Below, piece by piece: positions 22,057-35,137 of a DNA stretch of 64,000 nucleotides. Location of the stretch: contig NW_004086912.1 in the NCBI RefSeq assembly GCF_000220395.1, positions 19,033-83,032 of the forward strand. Direction: 5' to 3'. The stretch is from Ichthyophthirius multifiliis. Its lineage: Eukaryota; Ciliophora; Oligohymenophorea; Hymenostomatida. The notes below the pieces were generated by a model that saw nothing but the letters and a program-made list of their open reading frames with translations, ran no database searches and was not told the origin of the DNA. The position numbers and the translations under genes are program-made. Position 1 is the stretch's first letter. Each line of letters starts with the position of its first letter.

Positions 22057-25005
22057 TCAAATCTCAATTTCTTTAATTTCCGGTTTTTTATAATGTTTCA
22101 AATTATAACAAACCCCACTTGCTTTAAATGGTGCATGCGCCCCATAAGGTTTTACAAACCCATTAGAATTCTCTACATAAGTATCAAATCTATGTTCAGC
22201 CTTTGTTTTAGTTAAAAATGGTGTGAAATTTTTTTCTAAATTTTCTTTTTCTAATTTCAATTTTTTTTCTTCAAAAAACTTTATTTTATTTCTCAAAAGT
22301 TTTTAATATTCTAATTCTGAATCTCCAGTTGGTGCTTTTCCTTCATTTTCTTAAATTTTTGCATTTTCAACAATTTCTTATATTTCTTTTCTTTCTCTTT
22401 CTAATTTTATAATCATAGCCTAATACATTGATAATTCTGATATTATAGACATTGTTTACCGAGTTATTTATTTCAGTCTTTGTTAAAAAGAACCTAGTTT
22501 TTCAGATAATTCAAGTGTTTCTTGTCTTCCAGAAAGCACTTCATCTCTCAATTTATCACTTATATTGCTTATTTCATCTAATACTAGCTCTTTTTGAAGC
22601 TCTTCTTCTTTTTTTTTATTAAGTCTTTCCTCAAGAACAAATATTTTAGCATTCAGAGACTCCAAATCATCATCTTCACCTTCTAATTCTCTCCATCTCT
22701 TCATATTGAGGGGATCTTCTAATTTCTGAGATAACTCTAAGTATATTTTTTGTTTACATTTTAATTACTCTTTGATAGTAACAACTTATTGAGCTAAAAA
22801 AGGAACCAAATCAATGTTTTTTTAAGCAATAAGTATCTATCTTTTCTTTTCTTTAATTTCTAGTTTTAGCATTCTAGCTTCTTCTGCGATTTTCTTCAAA
22901 TCAAGTTCTCCATTATTAAGTGTTTTTTCACAAATATTAGATTTTTCATACATAATACATAATTAATCATTTCTATCAATTAATTAAATACCTATATAAT
23001 TTCTACTTTCTGTAGATATTTAATATTTCTTATTTAAACTTAATATTTAACTTTCTAAACTTTCAATAATAATATTTAATTTTTCTATTTCATTTACATT
23101 TTAATCAATTATTTATTTTTTATTCTATTTATTTTTTAAATAAATATAAATTTATATATATATATATATATATATTTATTATATTTACTAATCGTATAAA
23201 TTCTAATTTATTTAATTAAGTATTACTTCTATCCCTTAAACTAATTTAAAGTTGCACTGTATGATTATATTATAGTCCACTTTAAGCTTTTTCCTAAGCC
23301 TCATTTTTTAATATTTCTAATTCATTTTAAGAAAGTTTGATTCTTTCTTTTAATTCAGCTAAAGTCTAACTACTATTTTAAATCAAAGAAACATATTTAT
23401 TTCTCACGCCTTTAGTTTATTCATATAGTTATTTTACTGAATTTAATTAAAAATTGATTTCTTGGTATCGTTTACCCAAATCTAATATAATTAATTCTTT
23501 TATTTTTAATTCCTCTCGACTTTCCCTGACTTCTAAATTCGCTTAAGATGCTTTTCTGGCCATTGTTTCCCTTGTATTAGTTAAAGCCATTATTTTTTTT
23601 TTAGTTTAATATTCATATTATTATTATTATTATAATTAATCTTCTAATTCTTTTATTTATTTAAATATATATTCTTTTTATTTATCTTTATCTCCGTTTT
23701 ATAACATTACATGTTTAGCTTTATGTTCTATTAGTTTATTTTCTTAAGAAATTTCAGTATTTTCTTTTTCTTCTTTTTTTATGTTTTTTTTTATTTACTA
23801 AGAACTTTTTTATATTTTTTAAATTGAAATTTAATATTCAGAAATTTTTATTAGTAAAATTTCTTTTTAATTCTCTTCTTTTTTATACATTCTTTTTATC
23901 TATTCAATTTACTTCTTTAAACTTTCCACAAATTCCTCATTTCTATAATATTCTTTTTCAAAAGCTTTTATTTCAACTTCGTTTTAAAACCTTAATGATT
24001 GCTTTTCGTCTAAAAGAATTCCTATTTTTTTTATTTCTTCCATTAATTATTTTATATCTTTTTTTTCATTATTTATAAATATTATATCTTTTAAATTTTT
24101 TTCAGATAATTCTTTATCTTTAACAATTAAACGTTCATTTTCTTCTGATTTTTCTTTTATTATATTATTAAATTTAACTATCTCCTCATTTATATTAAAT
24201 AAATCTTATTTAATTAAAATATTTGCTTAAATAAGCATTTATGATTTCTTTAAATATTTATTAGGTTCATCTTTAATCTAAAAAACAAAAAAAATTATAA
24301 ATATAAAAAAAAATATATATATATAAATATATATATATAAATATATATACATATATTTTTAACAATATTTATATATATATGTATATTTTTTACTTAAGAA
24401 ATTATATTTTATTTTTAACTAATTTCTTCTATAATAGAATTATTTTAAATTTAAAAACTTTTGATTTTTCCTTTTTGTTCAATTAAATATTTCGTTTCAT
24501 ATTCCACATTTTATTATTTTTTTTAAATTTCATCTTTTAATTTATCAATTTATTAAATTAGACTATTTTCTTCAATTTATATTTGATATCTTATTAATTT
24601 TTCATCTTCTTAAATACTTATTTCTTTTTCTTAAATATTAGCTTAAATTTTATCATGTTCATTTAAAATTTAATCTAAAGTTCTTCTAAGATTTTCTTCT
24701 TCTAGTTCTTATTTTTTTATACTAGATTGATAACTTTTATATTTATTTTCAATGTTTTCTTGTTTTATTGATAGTTCTTCAAATACATCTTTACTTTACT
24801 TTATTTCTAATTATAATTGTTTTGTTTTTAATGGAAGCGCCTTTTGGTTTTGGAATGATTTTACTATAGTTTAATGTAATAAAATGAAATTTTGTTTAAG
24901 TCTTTCATTCTATTCATCGCTTATTTTATTTGTTTTTTATAAGTTTTATAATATTCTTAAAGCCAAATTTCCATTTAAATCTTATAATTAATCTATATCG
25001 TTCAT
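22057..25005 (-). CDS. CCDC146: Ciliary coiled-coil protein, CCDC146/MBO2 type
   Basis: Three exons, 25005-24394, 24277-23189 and 23124-22057, all joined in phase 0, give 922 residues (human CCDC146 is about 955). Introns are 116 and 64 bases, GTAAAAAATA...TTTTTTAG and GTAAATATAA...AAATAG. The protein is almost entirely predicted coiled coil, rich in E, K and Q. The C-terminal third reads DPLNMKRWRELEGEDDDLES, then KIFVLEERLNKKKEEELQKE, then ETLELSEKLGSF and SELSMYQAMI, and ends with VKPYGAHAPFKASGV and KKPEIKEIEI. This order and the PYGAxAPFK tail fit the CCDC146/MBO2 family of axoneme and centriole proteins linked to ciliary beating. The identification rests on remembered family features. 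Other ciliary coiled-coil families such as CFAP58 are less likely because of the tail. Confidence 0.72.
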
Positions 25006-25696
25006 TTATTTATTTTTAAAATAAAATAGTTATTTTTTTAATATTTTTTTTTTTTTAATTGTATTTCTTTATATTATTAAAATATATGATTTATTTATTT
25101 TTAATATCAAAGACATGTATATATATATATGAATATTTGATAAAGTTATTTATATTTTAATTATTTTAAATAAAAATAAAGCAAAAATTTAAATTTAGAT
25201 AAATTAATGAAATCTTTATTTTAAAATTTTTTTCCAATATGTTTAAAAAATATTATTTTTTTTACTATAAACATAACGAAAAAAAAAAAACTATTATTAA
25301 TATAAAATATAAAGATAAAAAAAATTAAATTTACTAATTATACGAAATCTTAATTATAAAAACATATAACCAAAAACAAAATAAAGTTATTAAAAATAAT
25401 TTACAAATTTATAAACTTTAATTTATCTCTTTAAAATTTTTAATTTTTTTTATTATAATAAATATATCTAGATTTCAAATAATTTTTTTTTTTTTATTAT
25501 TTAAATATGTATAAATTTAAATTAGTAAAAAATTAAAATAAAAAAAAAATATATATATTTTTTTTTGTAAAATTAAATATTTTATAAAATAAAAAAATAA
25601 ATACAAAAAAACAAGATTATTATTTATGTTAGTTACGATTTTTTATTTAAAAAAAAAAATTCTAAAAATATAAATATATATATATATATTAACTTT
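25006..25696. other. Intergenic stretch between CCDC146-like and sorting nexin A
   Basis: Long A and T runs and no protein-like frame. Both flanking genes are on the minus strand, so this holds the 5' region of the coiled-coil gene and the 3' region of the sorting nexin. Confidence 0.6.
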
Positions 25697-27380
25697 TCAT
25701 TATGATTAAGTATTAATAGTGTTAGAAATATATTCCCAAAGTTCATTTTTCTAATTTATATATTATAATATAATATTTTTTTGTATATATTATATTGATA
25801 AATATATATATAATTACTAATTTTGTAAATTCTATTTCATAAGTCGCAATTTATTTCATAGTTATAAAAAATGTTTATACTTTTTCAGCCTTTTTAATAT
25901 AAAAAAATATTATTATTTTATAAAAAATATATCTTACTTTAAATTTATCAATTTCTTCATATCCTAATATTACAGTCATTATATCAGTAATATAAGAAAT
26001 TTATTTAAAATCATTTTCATTTTTATCAATATCATTTTATATAGCTTAAACACTTTATTCTTTTGTTTTATTAGAGAAAATGTTTTTAATACTGCTTTTA
26101 CCAGCCATAGTTTTTTATTATTCAAGTTTTAAATCTTTTGATTTATTTTCTAATTTTTCTTTTGTTTATTTATATTATTATCTTCCTTCTAAAGCTTCTA
26201 AAAATGCTTTTATTTCTTTAGATTCTTATCTAATCATTTCATAAAGTAATTTAAATTTATTTTTTGATTGTAAATCTTTCTACAAATATTTAATATTAAA
26301 TAATTGATATTAATTATATAATAAAATAATTACTATTTGTTAAATGTAATTTTATAATTGTTAATCACTTTACTAACTAAACAGTAATTTTTAATCATTA
26401 CCAACATATTCTATTAAACAATTCTTTTCATATTCCGGCATTAAAAAGCTTAGGAAACTAATAAAATTTTCTCCTTCACTATCTCTACTTGCTTATATAT
26501 TTTTTGCAATGTCTTTATAGTTTTCTAACATAGAATTAACTTTTTTAAGATAAGTATTAAAAGTGTCAATTTTAGATTCTAAAACACTATTTATTTCTTT
26601 ACCACTTAAGTATTTGAAGCTATTTTGATATTTTTCAATAATTTCATTATTTCCTTAAGTTTGTAATTATTTAAAAGCTTTCTCTATATCAGTTTATGTA
26701 TTTCTATTTTTTATAAATACATATATATAATTATAATAAAATAATTACCTAATGAAAATTTAAAGTTCATCTGATTCCCATAAATGCAAAGCTTAAGCAA
26801 CTTTTTATATAAATACTTCTAATTAATTTCTTCTATCTTCAACAAAGGAATTATCCATATTTCCTACAGTCTTTTTAGAAGGAAGAGGTGGAATATAACA
26901 TGAAGGCCATCTTGCAACTAATTATTTTCTTAAATGATAAAAATCACTGAATCTTCTCTAAATATCAAAAACACCTTTCTAATATTTTATATTTAAATAA
27001 TTTATTATATTTATATGTATATATATTAATTATTTAGGCATTTTTATATTTTTTATTTTCATTTTTGATTTTATTTTTTAGTAAACAAATCAACAAAAAA
27101 AGACAATAAATAATATGATTATTCCCACAATATTTTATATTATTGTGTTTTTAATAAATAAAATTAAAAAAAAAATTTAATAAGTAAAAAAAAAAAATAT
27201 ATATATATATATATTTATTAATTACTTAATCTTCTCCTTTTACTGTGTATATTATATATTTTTGTAATCCTTCTTTTACTTCTGGGTTACATACAAAGGC
27301 TTAAACCTATAATATTAATTTATTATATTTATTTCATAAAATAAATAATAATTTTTTACTTTTTAAATAGTATCTTCCAT
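25697..27380 (-). CDS. Sorting nexin (PX-BAR), tandem copy A
   Basis: Seven exons: 27380-27360, 27306-27226, 26978-26749, 26703-26334, 26279-25938, 25889-25818 and 25750-25697; 389 residues, all phases consistent. The PX domain comes first: QKYIIYTVKGEDQ, then FDIQRRFSDFYHLRKQL with the phosphoinositide-binding Arg, then PSCYIPPLPSKK and VEDRRNQLEVFIQKV. The rest (about 140-389) is helical and fits a BAR domain, with MPEYEKNCLIEYVGND and ITDIMTVILGYEEIDKFK. SNX-BAR proteins bind PI3P membranes on endosomes and shape retromer or recycling tubules. The length suits SNX4/SNX7-type more than SNX1/2. It is a tandem duplicate of the next gene, with every intron in the same place. Intron 2 is 247 bases here but 56 in the sister copy. 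Confidence 0.9.
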
Positions 27381-27596
27381 TTTATTGATTTTTTTGTTTT
27401 TTTAATTTTTTTATATTAATTTTATTTGTATTATTTTTATATTATATATTTTGTTTAAATGATTTTAATTTTTTATCTAGTCGCATTATATAGATTTTAA
27501 TTTTAATAATATAATATATATTTAGTTTAAAAAAAAAAAAAACTAAATTTTTAAATAAAATATTAAAAATTAATAAAAAATAATTTTTTATCTTTT

Positions 27597-29150
27597 TCAT
27601 TATTAATATTAATTAACATTATTAAGAATGTATTCCCAAAGTTATGTTTTCTTTTATAATTATAAATATAAACATATATATATATATATAATTATAATAT
27701 TTAAAATACTAATTTTGTAAATTCAATTTCATAGCTAGAAATTTATCTTAGAGTTTTGAAAAAGGTTTATTCTTTTTCAACCTATATTTTTAAAAAATAT
27801 AAATATAAATAAAATACTAAAATACTTTAAATTTATCGATTTCTTCATATCCTAATATAACTGTCATAATATCATAAATAAATGAAATTTATTTAAAATC
27901 ATTTTCATTATTATCAATATCAATTTAAATTAATTAAACACTTTCTTCTTTAGTTTTATTAGAGAAAATATTTTTAATACTACTTTTACCAGCCATAGTT
28001 TTTTATTATTCAAGCTTTAAATCTTTTAATTTATTTTCTAATTTTTCTTTAAATTATTTAAATTATTATCTTCCTTCTAAGGCTTCTATAAACGCATTTA
28101 TTTCTTTAGATTCTTATCTAATCATTTCATAAAGTGATTTAAATTCATTTCTATTATGAAGTTCTTTCTAAATATATTAAAAAGAAAAAATAATATTAAT
28201 ATTTATATTTATAATTATATTTATAATATATAATATACAATTTATTAAATTAAAGTTTATAATTGTTAATCATTTTACTAACTAAAGATAAATTTTTAAT
28301 CATTTCCAACATATTCTTTTAAACAATTATTTTCGTATTCTGGCATTAAAAAACTTAAGAAGCTATTAACATTTTCTCCTTCACTAAATCTACTTGTTTA
28401 TAAATTTTTTGCAATGTCTTTATAGTTTTCTAACATAGAATTAACTCTTTTAAGATATGTGTAAAAATTATCAATTTTGAACTCAATAGAACTGTTAATT
28501 TCCTTACCATTTAAATACTTAAAACTGTTTTAGTATTTTTCAATAATTTCTTGATTACCTTAGGGTTATAATGACTTAAAAGCTTTTTCTAAATCAGTTT
28601 ATTAATTTCTAAATATTATATATAAAAATATATATAATATATATATTTATATATTTAATATTTTTTTTTTTTATTTTTATTTTTTTTTTATTTTATATTT
28701 TATTTATAAATTTACCTTATAAATATTTAGAATTCACCTGATTCCCATAAATGTAATGTTTAAGCAATTTTTTAAGTAAATACTTCTAATTAATGTCTTC
28801 TATCTTCAACAAAAGCATTATCCATATTTCCTACAGTTTTTTTAGATGGAAGAGGTGGAATATAACATGCAGGCCATCTTGCAACTAATTATTTTCTTAA
28901 ATGATAAAAATCACTAAACCTTCTCTAAATATCAAAAACACCTTTCTTATTTTTAATTTTTACATTATTTATTATATTTATATATTTATTTATAAATTAA
29001 CTTAATCTTCTCCTTTTACTGTGTACATAATATATTTTTATAATCCATCTTTTACTACTGGATCACATACAAATGCTTATATCTTGAAAAATATAAAAAT
29101 TTAAACTTTTTATTATTATTTTTTACTTTTAAAGTATTATCTTATTCCAT
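27597..29150 (-). CDS. Sorting nexin (PX-BAR), tandem copy B
   Basis: Seven exons: 29150-29127, 29082-29002, 28945-28716, 28608-28239, 28167-27826, 27781-27710 and 27650-27597; 390 residues. Exons 2-7 match copy A base for base in length. PX motifs: QKYIMYTVKGEDQ, FDIQRRFSDFYHLRKQL, PACYIPPLPSKK and VEDRRHQLEVFTQKI. The BAR-like part includes MPEYENNCLKEYVGND and IYDIMTVILGYEEIDKFK. Introns start GTAAAAAATA, GTTAATTTAT, GTAAATTTAT, GTATATTATA, GTATTTTAGT and GTATTTTAAA. The two proteins differ by scattered substitutions and have no breaks, so both are probably expressed. Only 216 bases separate the start of A from the stop of B. The divergent plus-strand gene starts 347 bases upstream. Confidence 0.9.
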
Positions 29151-29496
29151 TAATTTATGTTATTTTTTCTTTTCTATAAAAAAAAATAATTAATTTAAAA
29201 TTAATATATAAAATTTATATACAAATATACATTTATATACATAAATAAGATACAAAATATTATATTTATTTAGAAATTATATGGATTATTTTAAAGCAAA
29301 TCTAAATAATTATAAAATTTATTTTTATTAAATAAAAAATAAATTCTAATTCAGTAAATCTTAAATAATAATATATTAATATAAAACTTAATATTATTTT
29401 TTTAAATATATATAAATATGTATGTATATAAATAATATTTTTAATTTAAATAATAATTTTTTTTTAAAAAATAAAATTTAAATATAAAATCTAAAA

Positions 29497-30765
29497 ATGA
29501 TTTAAACTCAAATACCTACAAAGACTAAATATAACAATACTTATAATCACCATCAAATTTTTTTTGACGACGAATAATCTTAATAATCTCCAGATATACA
29601 TATTATTAATTAATAACCATCTAAAAGTATAATCTAAAGACCTTAATCTTAACATAAATCAACTATTTTTTCTGTCTAAAATGATTTAGAAGATACCAAA
29701 TCTCTACGTAGAGCTGTTGCACATTAAAAAGATCTTACACACGATTAATTATTTGGTAAATATATTGAAAATGATTAAAAAAATATTCCGTAAAAAACTT
29801 AATTATGTGAAAAAAAAGTCTAAAAATCGGCAAAAAACAACTAAAAATAGCCATTAATATCTCCAAATATGATGTGGTGGGATAAACCATCTCAAAATCA
29901 AGACGATGATTCTGTATTTACAAAAAACTATGCAAAAGATCGTAAATTTATGGATTTTTCAAGTAAAATATTTACTGAAAATCCAATAAAATACGAATAA
30001 CAGGAAAATGTGAAAAAAGAAGTTGAAAAATATTCAATAATAACAAACCTACCAAAACAAGAAATATAAAAAATAGAAACAAAATAAAATAAAAAAGAAT
30101 CTGAAAAAGAAGATATAGAAATTCGTAAAAACAACCGAAATTATTCAAATATATTTTTAAATGAAAATTTAAAAGTATAATAAGATTAAAAATAAGAAAA
30201 TATTAAAAATAATAATATTCTTTTTTTACCTAATAATGTGAAATAAAGTTAATTTGATAGTATTAAATTTAATCCTTAAAGTAAAAATGAGTAAAATATA
30301 AATAATATTAATGCTACTTAGAGGCATTTTAATAATTTAAAATCAACTTTAGATACACATAATTATTAACAGGAGTTCAAACTAGGAATTAAAATCGAAG
30401 AACAAAATAAAAATAAAGAATAAGATGATATAAAAGAAAATATTAATAAAAAAAATACTTAATAATAGGAATTTGTTTAAGCTAAAAATGAAGATATTGT
30501 TTACTAAATTTCCTATAAGAATTTAAAGTTTAATTTTGATAAAAAAGCTTTTAGAAATTATTCATAAAATAAAGGTTTTTAAGTTCTAGTTTTTACCTAA
30601 AATTAAGCCGGAAGAGGTTAAATTTTTCTTAAAGAAAAATAAAAAAACTCAGGTAGTATTGTTAATGTTCTTGGATTTCTAAAAAGTGCGTTTGTTTAAG
30701 TTCTTGAAGATAAAAAAATTACAGGAAAATAATTTAATGAAATGAAATTTATTAAAAGAATTTGA
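29497..30765 (+). CDS. Q/N/K-rich protein of unknown function
   Basis: One uninterrupted frame of 422 residues with no TGA until 30763. The product is hydrophilic and likely disordered. Recognisable local features are SLRRAVAHQKDLTHDQLFGK near 67-86, PLISPNMMWWDKPSQ near 122-136 with two adjacent Trp, an E/K-rich middle, and a more compact C-terminal 70 residues (KAFRNYSQNKGFQVLVFTQN, SIVNVLGFLKSAFVQVLEDK, KQFNEMKFIKRI). There is no membrane segment or signal peptide and no family I recognise. It shares an upstream region of about 350 bases with the divergent sorting nexin B. The C-terminal block is the best query for distant homologs. Confidence 0.75.
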
Positions 30766-30897
30766 TTTTATATATAAATATATATATATATATATAATTT
30801 ATTATTATATTGATTTGACTTTATTTTTTAAAAAAATAACGTTTTTATATTATAATATATATTTTTAAATATATATAAAAATAAAAAAATTTTAAAA

Positions 30898-32915
30898 ATG
30901 AATAATGTACTTAATAATCCGATTCCTTAATCAAAATTTAAAAATTAATCCTCATAATATTATGGAAATCCTCAAAACATAACTAAATTTGATATAAATT
31001 TATTAAACGAAGATGCATTAAAAAACATGAATAGGCAAATAATATTAGAAAAAACATTCGAAATAATTTTATTTATATTTACATTTTGTTTTGATTTAAT
31101 AGTAGTTTTTCCTTTATATTTATTTTATTAATTCTATGAATTATATTTAGATATAAAATAATCAAATTAAGTAAGTCCTTTAAAAGCGAATAAAATGTTT
31201 ATTTTTTAATTGATTATTTGTTATATATTTGATTTTATATTGCCTATGAGTATTTTTGGAATTACTGTTTATGCATTTTTATATTTATTAACTGAAGATT
31301 TGAATATTTACCATATATGGTGTTACAATTGCTTTTTATTTTATTTTTCTTTTGTTATTTTAGTTTCTTATTAATATAAAATTAGAAATCCTAATGAAAG
31401 ATTTAAATTTACGACAAAGTTTTTAAAAAAATTTAAAATACATATTTTTAATATAATAAAAATAAAAAAAAGTTATCTTTTTAAAAAATAAAGAATAAAT
31501 TATTTAGGATTAGGAATATTACATCATGCATTCTAAAGAAAAATAAAATAATATTAAAGTTAAATGTATAAACACGATGAAATATATAATAAATAAAACG
31601 AATAATATTCTACTTAAATAATTTTTGATAAAGATAAAGAAAAAAATTAATTTAACGAATAAATATAAGAAATCAAATAAGAATTAGACATAGATTTATC
31701 TTTCTTTTTTTTCGATTTATTTTCTTTAAATACGCAACAAAATATAAAAAATATCACCTAAAAATAACAAGAAATAATATAAATACTTAACTAAACTGGA
31801 TCTAAACGTAAAAAAAAACATTAAAAATAAATATTAAAAAAAATGAAAAAGTTAATTCCTGTGCCAATCAAAAAATCCTTTGGAAAATTTACAAAACATC
31901 AAATTAATTATATCTGATATAAAATCCTCCATTAGCATTATTCTTAATAGTGTTAATAATAAAACTAGGTTTACCAACATTATATATAAGAACAATCCAC
32001 AACTTGGAAATAAATCCTTTTATAATAACAATAATATCGATTTTTTATATATATATAACAAATATGTTATATTAAACTTTAAATAATAAAGATTTACGTA
32101 AGAGAATCCTATATAGAGAAACAATAAGTAAATTATTAGATTATAAAAATTTGGACAAGGCTGATTTTTCAAAAAGAATAGATATAACATGTCCTTTATC
32201 TTTAGAAACATGGGATAATGCCAGAAGAATAGCAAATTAAATAGATATTTAAGATACTGAATAATATGAAATAAGTTACGTGTTTTTAGGATTTTATTAC
32301 TTTTTTTTAGCATTAATTTGTTTTTCTATTTTTGGAGAATTTTATATTATTATTGGGAAAAATTCAGTATATATGAATGGTTTGCTTGTAATTCATGTTT
32401 GTGCTGATTTTATATTTATTACGTTAATTTTTATTGCTAGATTGTGGTATTCATAGTAATTTAATGATATTTATGATAAAGAAAAAAAATCAATAGAAAA
32501 TATTTTAGGAATTTATGAAGATATAATGACTATGTTTGATTGCTATTTTTCAGGAAATCTCATTAATAAAACCGAAAACGACGTAACTGTAAATACAGTT
32601 CTTAAAATAATGGAAAAATCAGATTTTCTAGTAAAAAATAAACTTAATATAAGGGGAAGTTTATATTCTCAAAGAGAAAAGGCAGCATAAAAATTAATAA
32701 AAGTAAATATACAAACTCTCAAAAAAATAGAAAAATAGATATATATGGATAAAGAAGAATATAAACATCTAATATTAGGATTTTTCGATTTTAATTTTGG
32801 GGAAACAATTACAACTATAGGATTAGGTTTATTAACTACAATGCCATCAATATTAGATAAATTAAAAATTATATTATGGGGGGAGGATTAAGAAGTAAAT
32901 AATTTTTATTATTGA
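30898..32915 (+). CDS. Multi-pass membrane protein, one frame break
   Basis: Unrecognised, about 672 residues if the break is bridged. The first part (30898 to about 31870) has a soluble start (PQSKFKNQSSQYYGNPQNIT), then membrane segments near 59-82, 98-127 and 142-160, then a basic stretch (TGSKRKKKHQKQILKKMKKL). The second part is in another frame, from about 31876: NPPLALFLIVLIIKLGLPTL, FIITIISIFYIYI, DLRKRILYRETISKLL, further membrane segments (YVFLGFYYFFLALICFSIFG) and GETITTIGLGLLTTMPSILD before TGA at 32913. The frames join if the A6 run at 31870-31875 has one more A (PIKKILWK). In the first frame a TGA would stop translation at 31915. Both halves look like selected membrane protein, so a sequencing error is more likely than two genes. 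Confidence 0.65.
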
Positions 32916-33270
32916 TTTTATTTTATTTATAAATAATTTTTTTTTTTTTAATTTTAAAGTAAATTTAAAAAAAAAATTATAAATATAATAAATAAATAAA
33001 TATATATATATATATATAATATATATATATATTTATATATATATATATATATTTTTTAAAACATAAAAAACATTTTTAATAATTTTTTTATAATATTTTA
33101 TATATTTTTAATTATTTTATTTTAATTTTATAAACATTTTATTTTTATGTTTTTTATATTTATATAGTTTATATTTATATATAATTACATATATTAGTTT
33201 TTTTTTTCATATATTATTTTCATTTAAATAACCAATAACTATTTTTTTTTTATCTTAAAATATAATACAA
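32916..33270. other. Tail-to-tail intergenic stretch with TA repeats
   Basis: TA-rich repeats at about 33000-33052 and no gene. It is shared by the 3' ends of the membrane protein gene and WRAP73. Confidence 0.6.
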
Positions 33271-34626
33271 TCATCTTTTTTACTAACATTTATATTATTT
33301 ATTTAAATTTATTGACTTTCTTTATTTTATATATAATTTTTTTATCTTTTATTATATATAATGTATATAATTTTTTTTACGATTTTATACATCTAAAATT
33401 TAGAATTCTCCATTTGTATTAAAAATATAAACTTTATTTGTTCCTATTATTATTTTATAATTACATAAAATACAGATATAAAATTACCATTGGTAAAAAT
33501 TATATCTTCACAAGAATAAAGCCATTAAAACTATTTAACAGAAACTTAAGTAATTATTAAATATTTAAGCTCTAATGAAGATATATCCCATATATATAAA
33601 CAATTAGGATAACTAACTTATTATAAATAAAATAATATATATAATTTAAAAAAAATAAAAATTAATAAAAAAATTATTTAATTTAAATTTATTTAATATT
33701 ATTTTTTTTTTCATTATTTTTATTTTTACTGCTTTTTGAAGCTAAATAGTTAGCTTAACAGCTGAATTTCGCATCATTTTAATTATATTATTAAATTTAG
33801 TTTTTATCAAATTAAACTTATTTTATATTAAGTTTTGCTTGATTATCTATTTTATCAACTAAAAATTTGAGAAAAAAAATAACATTTTTAATATAATTTA
33901 TATTTACATTTAGTATATTATTTATTCATATCACTTTCATTTACAAAAAACTCCTCTTTAAAAACTTGCTTTTTTTAAGAAAATTATTTATAAATAAATT
34001 TAACAAAAATAATTTTTAATATAATAATTATTAAACTATATATATTAAAATATTAATTATTTACAATATTTATTCCTTTCTAAAAATTTATTTAATGATC
34101 AAATGTTGTTATAATTTTCCATGTTAAACTATTTATTAGTTTTATCTTTTTTATAATATAAATAGTTTTCTTAAAAAAAAAAATATATTATTTAGTTTGA
34201 TTTGATTACTTCACCATCATAGCTACAAATAGCAATTAAACTATTATCAAAACTAGTTTATTAAACTTAACTTATTCCTAAAGAAAAGTCCTCAAGTACT
34301 ATCTTAAATATTAATCCATTTAAAGGATGATAAACTAAAAATTTATACTTTTTATATTAAAAAAATAAAATAATATCTTAATTAAATTATTTACATTTAA
34401 ATAAGTATCCCAAGTAGAAATATAATTATCATCAACTGCCCACATAATATCATAAATATCGAAATTTTCAGTTTAGAAATGCTAATTTTTAAATTTTAAA
34501 AAATATAAAAAAAATAATACACTTAATAATTTCCAATCTAATGTATAATAAATTCCAATATAATCTTTCATTTCTTTTCTTTCAACTAAAGCCATAAATT
34601 ATCCATCAAAAGTAAAAGAAATTCCC

Positions 34627-34657
<31 letters not shown>

Positions 34658-35137
34658 CTTCTAAAAAAAAAATAAGACAAACCTTTATCAAAATGTTTTG
34701 GATTTTTAATTATACTTTAAGATTTATCACTTAAACAATAAATCGTAGCCTTTAATTATAAATTAGAAAAACTAATTATATTTTTTGAATCAGGGGTCCA
34801 TATTGCATTCAGTAATCCAAATTATTAATCTTAAATTTAACAAAACCATTATTCATTATGTAAACATTTAATTTCGATTTGATGTATGCATTAAAAACTA
34901 TTAATATATAATAATTATCTGGTGAAAATTGAATATGACTTATTTAATCTTAAAAATGATATACTTGTACATTTTATAAATCTTTAATTGTTTTAACCTT
35001 TTTTTTTTTTTGTTTAATAAATTAAATCGTTTGTTTAAATTTACTAAAACTTTTGTTCCGTTTGATATAGCTATTAAATTATAATCTTTTGAAAAAACAG
35101 AAATAGATACACCTTGAATAATATTTGAAAAATACAT
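33271..35137 (-). CDS. WRAP73: WD-repeat protein WRAP73/WDR8
   Basis: About nine exons split by 35-100 base introns. Family blocks in order: MYFSNIIQGVSISVFSKDYN and ISNGTKVLV, DQISHIQFSPDNYYIL, NEQWFCQIQDQQFGLL, NAIWTPDSKNIISFSNLQLK, KNPKHFDKG, FTFDGQFMALVERKEMKDYI, SYDGE, NSLTWKIITTFDH, ANYLASKS, SYPNCLYIWDISSLELKYLI and TNGTNKVYIFN. These follow human WRAP73 throughout, including the KDYIxIY and LTWKxITxFxHP-like stretches. WRAP73 is a centrosome and spindle-pole WD40 protein that works with SSX2IP-type partners in centriole and cilium assembly. Two points do not join cleanly: a one-base break near 34865-34875, and the intron of A and T runs at about 34630-34680. The stop at 33271 is the first TGA after the last repeat. 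Confidence 0.85.

Noticed and set aside
23824-24078. Plus-strand F/L-rich open frame
   Set aside because: It is the antisense shadow of the CCDC146-like coding exon, whose minus-strand frame continues on both sides.
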